From Beijerinckiaceae bacterium (GTDB taxonomy: Bacteria; Pseudomonadota; Alphaproteobacteria; Rhizobiales; Beijerinckiaceae): a stretch of DNA of 64,000 nt. Below are positions 57,160-64,000 of this stretch, in pieces (the first letter of the stretch is position 1; each line of letters begins with the position of its first letter). Made by a program: the position numbers and the translations under genes. A model generated the notes under the pieces. The model saw only the letters and a list, made by a program, of their open reading frames with translations, did not search any database and had not been told where the DNA came from. The stretch lies in assembly GCA_021324915.1 (NCBI GenBank), contig JAJPIC010000012.1, positions 124,001-188,000 on the forward strand, given 5' to 3'.

Positions 57160-58065
57160 ATGACCAGCCACGAGAAGGACATCCGCGCGGCGCTGGCCGC
57201 ACCCGACGCGGCCGAGGCTCTGCTCAGGATCGCGGCGGCGCTCGAGCGGCTCGCGCCCGCGCAGCCGGGGCTCGCCGATTTCGATGCCGCCGATGCCTTC
57301 ATCTGGCATTCGGATGAAGAAAGGCTGGCGCCCGTCGCCAAGGTCAATCGCGTCGACATCGCGCTTTTGCGCGGCATCGACCGTGTGCGCGACATCCTGC
57401 ACGACAACACGGAGCGCTTCGCCAAGGGCTTCGCGGCCAATAATGCGCTGCTTTGGGGCGCGCGCGGCATGGGCAAGTCTTCGCTCGTCAAGGCGGTGCA
57501 TGCCGAGGTCAATCGCGGGCTCGCGGCCGCGCCCGGCTTGCGTCCGCTGAAGCTGATCGAGATCCATCGCGAGGACATCGAGAGCCTGCCGCGATTGATG
57601 AAGCTTCTGCGCGAGGCCGGCTATCGCTTTTTGATCTTCTGCGACGATCTCTCCTTCGATGCGGAGGATACGAGCTACAAGTCGCTGAAAGCGGTGCTCG
57701 AGGGCGGCATCGAAGGCCGGCCCGCCAATGTGATCCTCTATGCGACCTCGAACCGCCGCCATCTTCTGGCGCGCGACATGATCGAGAACGAACGCTCGAC
57801 TGCGATCAATCCGGGCGAGGCGGTCGAAGAAAAAGTCTCGCTCTCGGATCGCTTCGGCCTCTGGCTCGGCTTTCATAAATGCAGCCAGGACGAATATCTC
57901 GCGATGGTCAGGGGCTATGCGCAATATTTCGGGCTTGATGCCGATCCCGCGGACCTCGAGGCGCAGGCGCTCGAATGGGCCACCACGCGGGGCTCTCGTT
58001 CCGGACGCACCGCCTGGCAATTCATCCAGGACGTCGTCGGACGCGCCGGCAAGAGCGTCGACTAA
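57160..58065 (+). CDS. DUF815 AAA+-type ATPase
   Basis: The 301-aa protein has Walker A LLWGARGMGKSSL (about 96-108), Walker B FLIFCDDLSFD, sensor ILYATSNRRHLL and SDRFGLWLGFH, which together are the DUF815 signature. The function is unknown; proteins of this family resemble MoxR or clamp-loader-like ATPases. It starts 169 nt from yajC, divergently, and ends in a bidirectional terminator. Confidence 0.92.
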   Translation: MTSHEKDIRAALAAPDAAEALLRIAAALERLAPAQPGLADFDAADAFIWHSDEERLAPVAKVNRVDIALLRGIDRVRDILHDNTERFAKGFAANNALLWGARGMGKSSLVKAVHAEVNRGLAAAPGLRPLKLIEIHREDIESLPRLMKLLREAGYRFLIFCDDLSFDAEDTSYKSLKAVLEGGIEGRPANVILYATSNRRHLLARDMIENERSTAINPGEAVEEKVSLSDRFGLWLGFHKCSQDEYLAMVRGYAQYFGLDADPADLEAQALEWATTRGSRSGRTAWQFIQDVVGRAGKSVD

Positions 58066-58067
58066 AA

Positions 58068-58091
58068 AAGCGCGCCGTTCCCGGCGCGCTT
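58068..58091. terminator. Bidirectional terminator between DUF815 and permease genes
   Basis: A perfect 10-bp stem AAGCGCGCCG / CGGCGCGCTT with a 4-nt loop starts at the end of the DUF815 gene. On the minus strand it is followed by TTTTTT, so it serves the permease gene best. Confidence 0.9.
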
Positions 58092-58115
58092 GTTCGGCTC
58101 AGGCCGGCAATAAGC

Positions 58116-59534
58116 CTATTCGGCCATTCCCATGCTTTGGAACCGCGCGTGGCTCTGCTCGAGATCCTGCTGGATCGTCGTCGAGGCCGAAGGCTGCCGG
58201 CGGTAATAGGCGAGGATCCACGCAATGCCGATCGCGAGATAGACGAGGAAGGCATAGGGGAAATAGCTCACCGGCGGTGCCGGGACCGGATAGACGCTGC
58301 CGACCGCGGGTATCGCCAGCAGGAGCAGCGAGGCGGCGGAGCCTGCCCAATCCTTCGCCGTGACTTGCCCGAGCTTCCTGAGATAGGCGGGCGCGGCGGC
58401 GCTGACGAGGCCATAGGCCACGACGAAGCCGAAGGCCGCGCACGTGCCGGCGTCGTTGAAGGCGTCGAGCAGCGCGCAATGCGCAATGAGCAGCGCGGCT
58501 GTCGGAATGCAGAACGAGAGAAACGCCATTACGCTGATCGCGATATGCGGCGTCTCGTTCTTTTCATGCGCAGCAGCGGTCGCCTCGGGGAAAATGCCGT
58601 GCCGGCCCATCGCGTAAATGACGCGCCCACCCGCGCTGATGCAGGAAAGGTTCAGCGCGAAGAAACTCAGCATAGCGCCGGCCGAAAGCGGAATCTGCAG
58701 CACTGGGATGTTGACGAGCTGCGCGAGGATATTGAGCGGCTGATCGATCTTGTCGAGCGTCGTCGAATAGCCTCTGATCCCGAAGACTTCCACATAGGTC
58801 ACGAAGACGAAGAAGATGCCCGAGATGATCAGGCTGACATAGATCGACTGCGGCACGGTCTTGAGCGGATCCTTGGCCTCGTCGCCGAAGGCGGTCGCTG
58901 CCTCGAAGCCAACGAGACTGAAGATTGCGACGACGACGCCGAGACCGATGCTCGACCAGGGGATCGTCTTGGTATCGAATTGCGCTTTGTCGATTGCAAA
59001 GCCGTGATGGCCGAGCACGATGAAGCTCAGGAGTAGAATGAAAGCCATGGAAACGGCTTCGCAGATGAGCATCGTGCGCGCCGAAAGATTGACGTTCTTC
59101 CAGGCGCAGAACCAGGAGATCGCGATACAGACGACAAAAAGCGCGACCGGCGGCACATCGAGCCCCATCATCGAAAGAAGCTTGCCGGCAAAAATGGTGA
59201 ATCCGGTAATGCCGGCGATGGAAATGCCGAGATAGGCCCAGATCAAAGCCCAGCCGCCGATGGCGCCCGCGGTCAGCCCAAGGCCGCGGCAAATATAGGC
59301 ATACATGGAGCCGGCGGAGGTGGAGCGCTTGGCGAACTGATTGAGGTTGAACGCCACGAACATCAGCATGACGGTGCCGAGCGCATAGGAGAGCCAGCTC
59401 CAATCGCCGGTATTCGAATACATGACGGGAACGATGAGCGCCGCGGTCATTGTGGGAGAAATGAGCGCGACGTTCTGGGCAAGGAGTTCGGTGAACCCCA
59501 AACAATTGGGTTTCAGCTGTCGGGTGGCAGACAT
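58116..59534 (-). CDS. APC-superfamily amino-acid permease
   Basis: The 472-aa protein has about 12 membrane helices and APC permease motifs: NCLGFTELLAQNVALISPTMTAALIVP, SMYAYICRGLGLTAGAIGGWALIWAYLG, FSLVGFEAATAFGDEAKDPLKTVPQ (typical of amino-acid/polyamine transporters) and GGRVIYAMGRHGIFP. The substrate cannot be named. It stands alone, with its own terminator. Confidence 0.93.
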   Translation of the reverse strand: MSATRQLKPNCLGFTELLAQNVALISPTMTAALIVPVMYSNTGDWSWLSYALGTVMLMFVAFNLNQFAKRSTSAGSMYAYICRGLGLTAGAIGGWALIWAYLGISIAGITGFTIFAGKLLSMMGLDVPPVALFVVCIAISWFCAWKNVNLSARTMLICEAVSMAFILLLSFIVLGHHGFAIDKAQFDTKTIPWSSIGLGVVVAIFSLVGFEAATAFGDEAKDPLKTVPQSIYVSLIISGIFFVFVTYVEVFGIRGYSTTLDKIDQPLNILAQLVNIPVLQIPLSAGAMLSFFALNLSCISAGGRVIYAMGRHGIFPEATAAAHEKNETPHIAISVMAFLSFCIPTAALLIAHCALLDAFNDAGTCAAFGFVVAYGLVSAAAPAYLRKLGQVTAKDWAGSAASLLLLAIPAVGSVYPVPAPPVSYFPYAFLVYLAIGIAWILAYYRRQPSASTTIQQDLEQSHARFQSMGMAE

Positions 59535-59785
59535 GACGAGCCTTCGAAAGAGGGTTGAGCCTCTTGCGGCCTAAGTGTCACGAGCCTCCCTATCCCGCGA
59601 CCTTTTGGTCGCAATTGAACTCAAGGCTAAGAAGCGCTTGGCCCGCCGAGAACATCCAGTTTTTAAATGAGCGCTGGTCCAGTATGCAGAGGAAAAGGGG
59701 CCTCGACTGCTGGACCCTGACGAGCGGAGAAACTGGCTCTTTCCGCGGACCAAATCGGGCACTGAATTGCACTTCGGAGCGAGAA

Positions 59786-60520
59786 ATGCCGATTGAGACC
59801 GCCGGACTGTCGAAAATCGATGCGCTCGACGCAATTCCGGCGCTCGAGCCCATCGTGCTTGCCGGAAAATTGCAGGCGCTTACGCAAAATCGCATGAGCG
59901 GCATCGCCAAAGCACCGGTCGCCGGTCCTTGGACCATCACGCCTACTGGACTTGCGGGCGACAACCAGGCCGACCTCGAACATCATGGCGGGCCGGAAAA
60001 GGCCCTCCTCCACTATGCGCGGGATCATTATGCCGCGTGGCAGGAAGAAATCGGCGCGCATCCTTTGCTCGATGCGCCCGGCGCTTTCGGCGAAAATCTG
60101 TCGACCCGCGGCTGGACCGAGGCCCGCGTCCATATCGGCGACGTCGTCAGCCTCGGCGAGGTGGTTTTGCAGGTCAGCCAGGGCCGTCAGCCGTGCTGGA
60201 AGCTCAATTTCCACTTCGGACGGCCGAAAATGGCATTCGACGTGCAAATGAGCGGACGCACCGGCTGGTATTATCGCGTGCTCCAGCCGGGCGTCGTCGA
60301 ACCCGGCGACAAGATGCGCATCATCGAGCGCCCCTGCCCCGATTGGCCGCTCACGCGGCTCATCCGCCTGCTCTATAAAGATGTGGATGATCGCGAGGGG
60401 CTCGCCGCCATGGCCGAGATCGGCCCCCTCGCTGAGAGTTGGCGCCAGATCGCCCGCCAGCGCCTCGCCTCCCGCTGCACGGAGGATTGGGCGCGGCGGC
60501 TCTATGGCGAGGGGCGGTAA
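59786..60520 (+). CDS. MOSC-domain protein (YiiM-like)
   Basis: The 244-aa protein has a MOSC domain (GIAKAPVAGPWTITPTGLAGDNQADLEHHGGPEKALLHYARDHYAAW; AFGENLSTRGWTEARVHIGDVVSLGEVVLQVSQGRQPCWKLNF) with the conserved Cys of the domain in RQPCWK. A 3-alpha C-terminal domain of YiiM type follows. YiiM proteins are molybdenum-cofactor enzymes reducing N-hydroxylated compounds. The ATG at 59786 follows GGAG by about 8 nt; the longer frame to 59555 looks non-coding. Confidence 0.92.
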   Translation: MPIETAGLSKIDALDAIPALEPIVLAGKLQALTQNRMSGIAKAPVAGPWTITPTGLAGDNQADLEHHGGPEKALLHYARDHYAAWQEEIGAHPLLDAPGAFGENLSTRGWTEARVHIGDVVSLGEVVLQVSQGRQPCWKLNFHFGRPKMAFDVQMSGRTGWYYRVLQPGVVEPGDKMRIIERPCPDWPLTRLIRLLYKDVDDREGLAAMAEIGPLAESWRQIARQRLASRCTEDWARRLYGEGR

Positions 60521-60522
60521 CT

Positions 60523-60657
60523 TCCCTCTCCCGTTCACGGGGCCAGGGTGAGGGGCGGGGCGATCAGCTCCTCCGAAGCCTGCGGCACGGCGCAAAGTCG
60601 ATGTTGCGCCCTATGCCCCCCACCCGATCCCTCTCCCCATTCGCGCAGTAAGAGGGA
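60523..60657. repeat. Palindromic REP/BIME-type repeat between MOSC and MocR genes
   Basis: CCCTCTCCCG...CGGGG-type hairpins, starting at 60524 and ending with TAAGAGGGA at 60657, lie in inverted orientation with GGTGAGGGG and CCCCCCACCC units between them. They are clearly related to the repeat inside ileS (51054-51197). It lies 3 nt after the MOSC stop. Confidence 0.75.
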
Positions 60658-60712
60658 ACAATCCAATCGTCACGAATTTTGCTTGTCCGGACCGGAGCAA
60701 GACCGGTCCAAC

Positions 60713-62176
60713 ATGCTGCGTCCCTGGGTTCCGAACCTCATCGTCCGCACCGAAGGGCGCGGCAGCCTCAGCCTGCGTATCGCGCAGGCGATCATCGAGG
60801 AGATTCAGCGCGGCCGGCTCGCGGCGGGCGATTCGCTGCCCGGCACAAGGGACCTGGCGCGCGATCTCGCCGTCAATCGAAAGACGGTGGTCCAGGCCTA
60901 TGAGGAATTGAGCGCCCAGGGTTGGGTCACGACCGACATGCGGCGCGGGACGTTCGTTGCCCGCAGCATAGGCGAGACGCAAGTCAAACTGCCGGATCAG
61001 GAACCGGCGAAACCCATTGCCGGTCCGCGCGGGCGCGAAGTGCGCCCGCCGCTCCTCTGGCCGCCGCAAGGCAAGGTGCGTTTCGACGACGGCGCGCCCG
61101 ATCCGCGCCTCATTCCCACGACCGCGATCGCGCAAGCCTATGCGAGCGGGGCGCGCGCCGCCGCCCGCCAGCGCCTGCTCGGTTACGGCGATCCGCGCGG
61201 CACCGAGCCCTTGCGCCAATCGATCGCCAAAATGCTCAATATGACGCGCGGGCTCAATACGACGCCCGACAATATCTGCGTCACGCGCGGCAGCCAGATG
61301 GCGCTTTACGTCATCGCCCAATGTCTCGTCGCGCGCGACGACACGGTGATCTTCGAGGAGCTCACCTATCCTCCCGCCGTGCAGGCCTTCGTGCTTGCCG
61401 GCGCGCGCATCGCCGCCGCGCGGCTGACGCCCGACGGCATCGATCTCGATCATCTCGAAGATATCTGCCGGCATACCCGCGTGCGCGCGGTCTATCTGAC
61501 GCCCGGCCACCAATTCCCGACGACCGTGGTGCTGCGGCCGCGCGCGCGGCTCAAATTGCGGGCGCTCGCTGCCCAATTCGGATTCGTCGTCGTCGAGGAC
61601 GATTACGACCACGAATTCCAATTCGACCATCAGCCCATGTTCCCGCTGGCGAGCAATGACGTCACCGGGCAGATCGCCTATGTCGGCTCCTTCTCGAAAA
61701 TCCTGTCTCCCAGCCTGCGCGTGGGCTATGTCGTCGGCCCGAGCCGCCTCATCGAACAAATCGGCAATTGGATCGGCGCGATCGACCGCCAGGGCGATCC
61801 GATCACCGAGCTCGCCATCGTCGAGCTCATCGAGTCCGGCCAACTGCGCCGGCACATCAAGCGCGTGCACGCAATCTTCGACAAACGCCGCGAGGCCTTT
61901 GCGAGCGCTCTCCGTGCCGAGCTTGGCTGGCTTGCGACATTCGAAATGCCGACCGGCGGCCTCGCCTTCTGGGTCCGCTTTCCGGATTCGACCGACCTCG
62001 TCAAATTGGAGCGCCGCCTCGGCGGCCCGCAATTCCTGACGAGCGCCGAATGCGCCGTCGGCGATCGGCCGAAACCGGCCGCGCGGCTCGGCTTCGCGAG
62101 CCTCGACGGGCATGAAATGGAAGCGACCATCTTGGCGCTGAAGCGCGCTGTGCAGGACGGCCAGAACGGAAGATAG
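60713..62176 (+). CDS. MocR/GabR-type transcription regulator
   Basis: The 487-aa protein is a fusion of an N-terminal GntR winged helix (about 15-80: IIEEIQRGRLAAGDSLPGTRDLARDLAVNRKTVVQAYEELSAQGWV) with a class I aminotransferase-fold domain (VVVEDDYDHEFQFD, then YVGSFSKILSPSLRVGYVV with the PLP-binding Lys329). MocR proteins sense PLP or amino compounds. The target is unknown, though the neighbouring genes are possible. ATG at 60713. Confidence 0.93.
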   Translation: MLRPWVPNLIVRTEGRGSLSLRIAQAIIEEIQRGRLAAGDSLPGTRDLARDLAVNRKTVVQAYEELSAQGWVTTDMRRGTFVARSIGETQVKLPDQEPAKPIAGPRGREVRPPLLWPPQGKVRFDDGAPDPRLIPTTAIAQAYASGARAAARQRLLGYGDPRGTEPLRQSIAKMLNMTRGLNTTPDNICVTRGSQMALYVIAQCLVARDDTVIFEELTYPPAVQAFVLAGARIAAARLTPDGIDLDHLEDICRHTRVRAVYLTPGHQFPTTVVLRPRARLKLRALAAQFGFVVVEDDYDHEFQFDHQPMFPLASNDVTGQIAYVGSFSKILSPSLRVGYVVGPSRLIEQIGNWIGAIDRQGDPITELAIVELIESGQLRRHIKRVHAIFDKRREAFASALRAELGWLATFEMPTGGLAFWVRFPDSTDLVKLERRLGGPQFLTSAECAVGDRPKPAARLGFASLDGHEMEATILALKRAVQDGQNGR

Positions 62177-62296
62177 CTTCTTTGGAAAGGGATCAGGGAT
62201 GCCGCGCAGCGGAAAATTTTCCCAAGAGGGACCACAAAAGAAAAATGCCGCCCGCGGTAAGCAGGCGGCTTCGAGTTGGTCAGGGGGAATTTCAAT

Positions 62297-63010
62297 TCAA
62301 TTCTTTTTGGCAGCCTGTGCAGCTTGCGCGGCGGCTTCAAATTGCGCGGCGGCCTGCGGATTTGCGGCGAGATAATCGGCGAAGGTGCGCCCCGCATAAT
62401 TCGGCGCCGTCGGGACCTGCGTCGCATTCAGCACCGGGCCGGGGCCTGTCGTCTCGCCCGAAGCTTGCTGCGGGTCGGCGTTTGCCGCCGCTGCGCCGGA
62501 TGTCGGCGCCGCATCGGCCATGGGGTCGCCGACTTGCACTTCGGCAGCTTCCTTCGTGCACACGTCGGCGAAGACCACCAGTCCGGTCGGCGTATAGGTC
62601 TTCGTCAGGCAGGAGCAGAGGCCGGGCGCGGGTGTGCTGGCCACAGGAGTTGCGACCGCAACCGGCGTATCGACGACCGCGACATCGTCGATAATGATCC
62701 AGCGGCCACCGCGGAACACCCAATGATGATGATGGTGATGCCACCACACCCACGACGGGGGATGGGTGGGATGGCCTGGATGATGCGGATGGCCCGGCTT
62801 GCCCGGATAAAGGATCGGAATCGGATGCGGGTGGAAATGGCTCAAATGCCCATAATGACCGCTCCCCACCATTCGCGTTGCGCCGACGAAATGGGCGCCG
62901 CCGTGGCCTAATCCGCCACGGCCGAAGCTGCGAGCAAAAGCTTCATCTGAATGAATGCTGCCGGCGACAACGGCCGCGGCAGCAAGGCTGAGAACCAGTT
63001 TTCGTGACAT
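62297..63010 (-). CDS. His-rich exported protein
   Basis: The 237-aa protein has a signal peptide (about residues 1-26). A strongly His/Pro/Gly-rich segment follows (about 45-105, PHPIPILYPGKPGHPHHPGH and WVWWHHHHHH), then an RWIIIDDVAVVD strand, a Cys-containing region (LCSCLTKTYTPTGLVVFADVCTKEAAE) and an Ala-rich tail. The His clusters suggest metal binding in the periplasm. I recognise no named family. It reads away from the sigma factor gene. Confidence 0.8.
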   Translation of the reverse strand: MSRKLVLSLAAAAVVAGSIHSDEAFARSFGRGGLGHGGAHFVGATRMVGSGHYGHLSHFHPHPIPILYPGKPGHPHHPGHPTHPPSWVWWHHHHHHWVFRGGRWIIIDDVAVVDTPVAVATPVASTPAPGLCSCLTKTYTPTGLVVFADVCTKEAAEVQVGDPMADAAPTSGAAAANADPQQASGETTGPGPVLNATQVPTAPNYAGRTFADYLAANPQAAAQFEAAAQAAQAAKKN

Positions 63011-63241
63011 GATTAATCTCCGGAATGAGCGATTTGCAATGGCTGTTGGTCGGCTTCCGCGCAGAAAGGTTCACCGGCGCCCGCCGCCCGATTGCGGCGG
63101 CCTTGCCAAAATGTGCTATTGAGAAGCTGCCGCTTCACTGCCGTCGGCAAGCGCCGCGAGCCGGGCCGTTGGCGCTGAATTCATTCGAATGATTTGAACC
63201 GGCGTGCCGCCGCCAGCGACTTAATCACGAGCCGATTGCCG

Positions 63242-63802
63242 ATGCAGACGAATTCCGACGAGGTTCTGATCGGAAGGATCGCCAAAGGCGACCGGCTCGC
63301 CATGCAGGTCCTCTATGGACGCCACCATGTCCAGGTTTACAGATTCGTGCTGCGTATGGTCCGTAATGAGACGACGGCGGAAGACTTGATCAGCGACGTA
63401 TTCCTCGACGTCTGGCGGCAGGCCGGAAAATTCGAGGGACGCGCTGCCGTCTCGACATGGTTGCTGAGCATCGCCCGATTCAAGGCGCTCTCGGCGCTCC
63501 GGCGAAAGCCAGAAGAGGAGCTGGATGAGGATGCGGTCGGCGCAATCGAGGATCACGCGGACGATCCTGAAGTTGCGCTGGCGAAGAAAGACAAAGGTGC
63601 GGCCTTGCGTACATGCCTGAGCAAATTGTCGGTCGAGCATCGCGAGATTGTCGACCTCGTCTATTACCACGAGAAGTCGGTCGAAGAGGTTGCGAAAATC
63701 GTCGGCATACCGGAAGCAACCGTGAAGACCCGCATGTTCTATGCACGCAAGAAATTGTCGGAGCTCCTGAAGGAGCAAGGAATAGATCGGGGCTGGCCAT
63801 GA
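63242..63802 (+). CDS. ECF RNA polymerase sigma factor
   Basis: The 186-aa protein has sigma region 2 (LYGRHHVQVYRFVLRMVRNETTAEDLISDVFLDVWRQAGKFEGRAAVSTWLLSIARFKALSALRR) and region 4 (LSVEHREIVDLVYYHEKSVEEVAKIVGIPEATVKTRMFYARKKL). It starts at the ATG at 63242. Its last codons overlap the next gene by 4 nt, typical of a sigma/anti-sigma pair. The group and regulon cannot be told from the sequence. Confidence 0.95.
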   Translation: MQTNSDEVLIGRIAKGDRLAMQVLYGRHHVQVYRFVLRMVRNETTAEDLISDVFLDVWRQAGKFEGRAAVSTWLLSIARFKALSALRRKPEEELDEDAVGAIEDHADDPEVALAKKDKGAALRTCLSKLSVEHREIVDLVYYHEKSVEEVAKIVGIPEATVKTRMFYARKKLSELLKEQGIDRGWP

Positions 63803-64000
63803 TGACGGCAGACGAACGCGGCGAGATCGAAGAACTGCTGCCCTGGCATGCGGCCGGAACGCTCGACCGCCGCGAAGCACAACGCGTGGAAGCGGCGCTC
63901 GCCGAAGATGCCGAGCTTGCGCGCCGCTACCAATTGGTGCGCGAAGAACTCGTCCACACGACCCATCTCAACGAGACTTTGGGCGCGCCATCGGTACGCG
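63799..64000 (+). CDS. Probable anti-sigma factor, N-terminal part (runs off window)
   Basis: The 67 visible codons start MMTADERGEIEELLPWHAAGTL, followed by DRREAQRVEAALAEDAELARRYQLVREEL. LLPWHAAGTLDRREAQRVEAAL is typical of ECF-associated anti-sigma factors with an N-terminal sigma-binding domain. The ATG overlaps the sigma stop (ATGATGA). A membrane segment, if any, lies beyond the window. Confidence 0.85.
   Translation, partial: MMTADERGEIEELLPWHAAGTLDRREAQRVEAALAEDAELARRYQLVREELVHTTHLNETLGAPSVR

Overview
This 64 kb window is chromosomal DNA of an alphaproteobacterium of the Hyphomicrobiales (Rhizobiales). The evidence is the rhizobial-type flagellar cluster (motA-fliMNG-flhB-flgBC-fliE-flgGAI-motE-flgH-fliL-fliP-flagellin-fliF), a CckA kinase with a CtrA-type box in front of it, and LexA boxes of the alphaproteobacterial GTTC-N7-GTTC type. 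Nothing here fixes the genus. The Sel1, KTSC, DUF1328 and His-rich exported proteins would suit a Beijerinckiaceae/Methylocystaceae relative. I see no tRNA, rRNA or CRISPR.

Layout. 1-19.3 kb: flagellum. A long leftward operon-like set runs from motA (start 13995) to fliF (leaves the window at base 1). It holds switch, export, rod, ring and stator-helper genes, with a zinc-ribbon methyltransferase between flgH and fliL. A rightward set, DUF1217-flgF-fliI, is followed by a Sel1-repeat protein broken by a 1-nt frameshift and a tandem HTH-like protein. 19.9-24.7 kb: leftward MoxR ATPase / DUF58 / DUF4159 set. 25-30.7 kb: PH-domain membrane protein, phasin-like protein, DUF1328 protein, alaS and recA.

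30.8-35.5 kb: accessory island. A 2,496-bp IS1595-family element (30810-33305, 8-bp TSD) carries passenger genes. Removing it restores a perfect GTTC-N7-GTTC sequence beside the likely recA -35, so it appears to have landed in the recA SOS operator. Next to it lies a TIR-TM-TPR gene broken by a frameshift. 35.9-44.2 kb: mixed small or lineage-specific genes: an exported Cys-containing protein, a GT10 fucosyltransferase-like enzyme, an NTF2-fold protein, a secreted type-B carboxylesterase, an ABC-2 exporter, and KTSC and alpha-helical periplasmic proteins.

44.3-57 kb: core cell functions. cckA is divergent from a FliO-like gene with a CtrA box between them. Then come lspA, ileS (with a palindromic repeat inserted in frame in the coding sequence), homologues of the mitochondrial complex I assembly factors NDUFAF6 and NDUFAF3, and secF-secD-yajC. 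57-64 kb: DUF815 ATPase, amino-acid permease, MOSC protein, MocR-type regulator, His-rich exported protein, and an ECF sigma factor with its anti-sigma partner running off the end.
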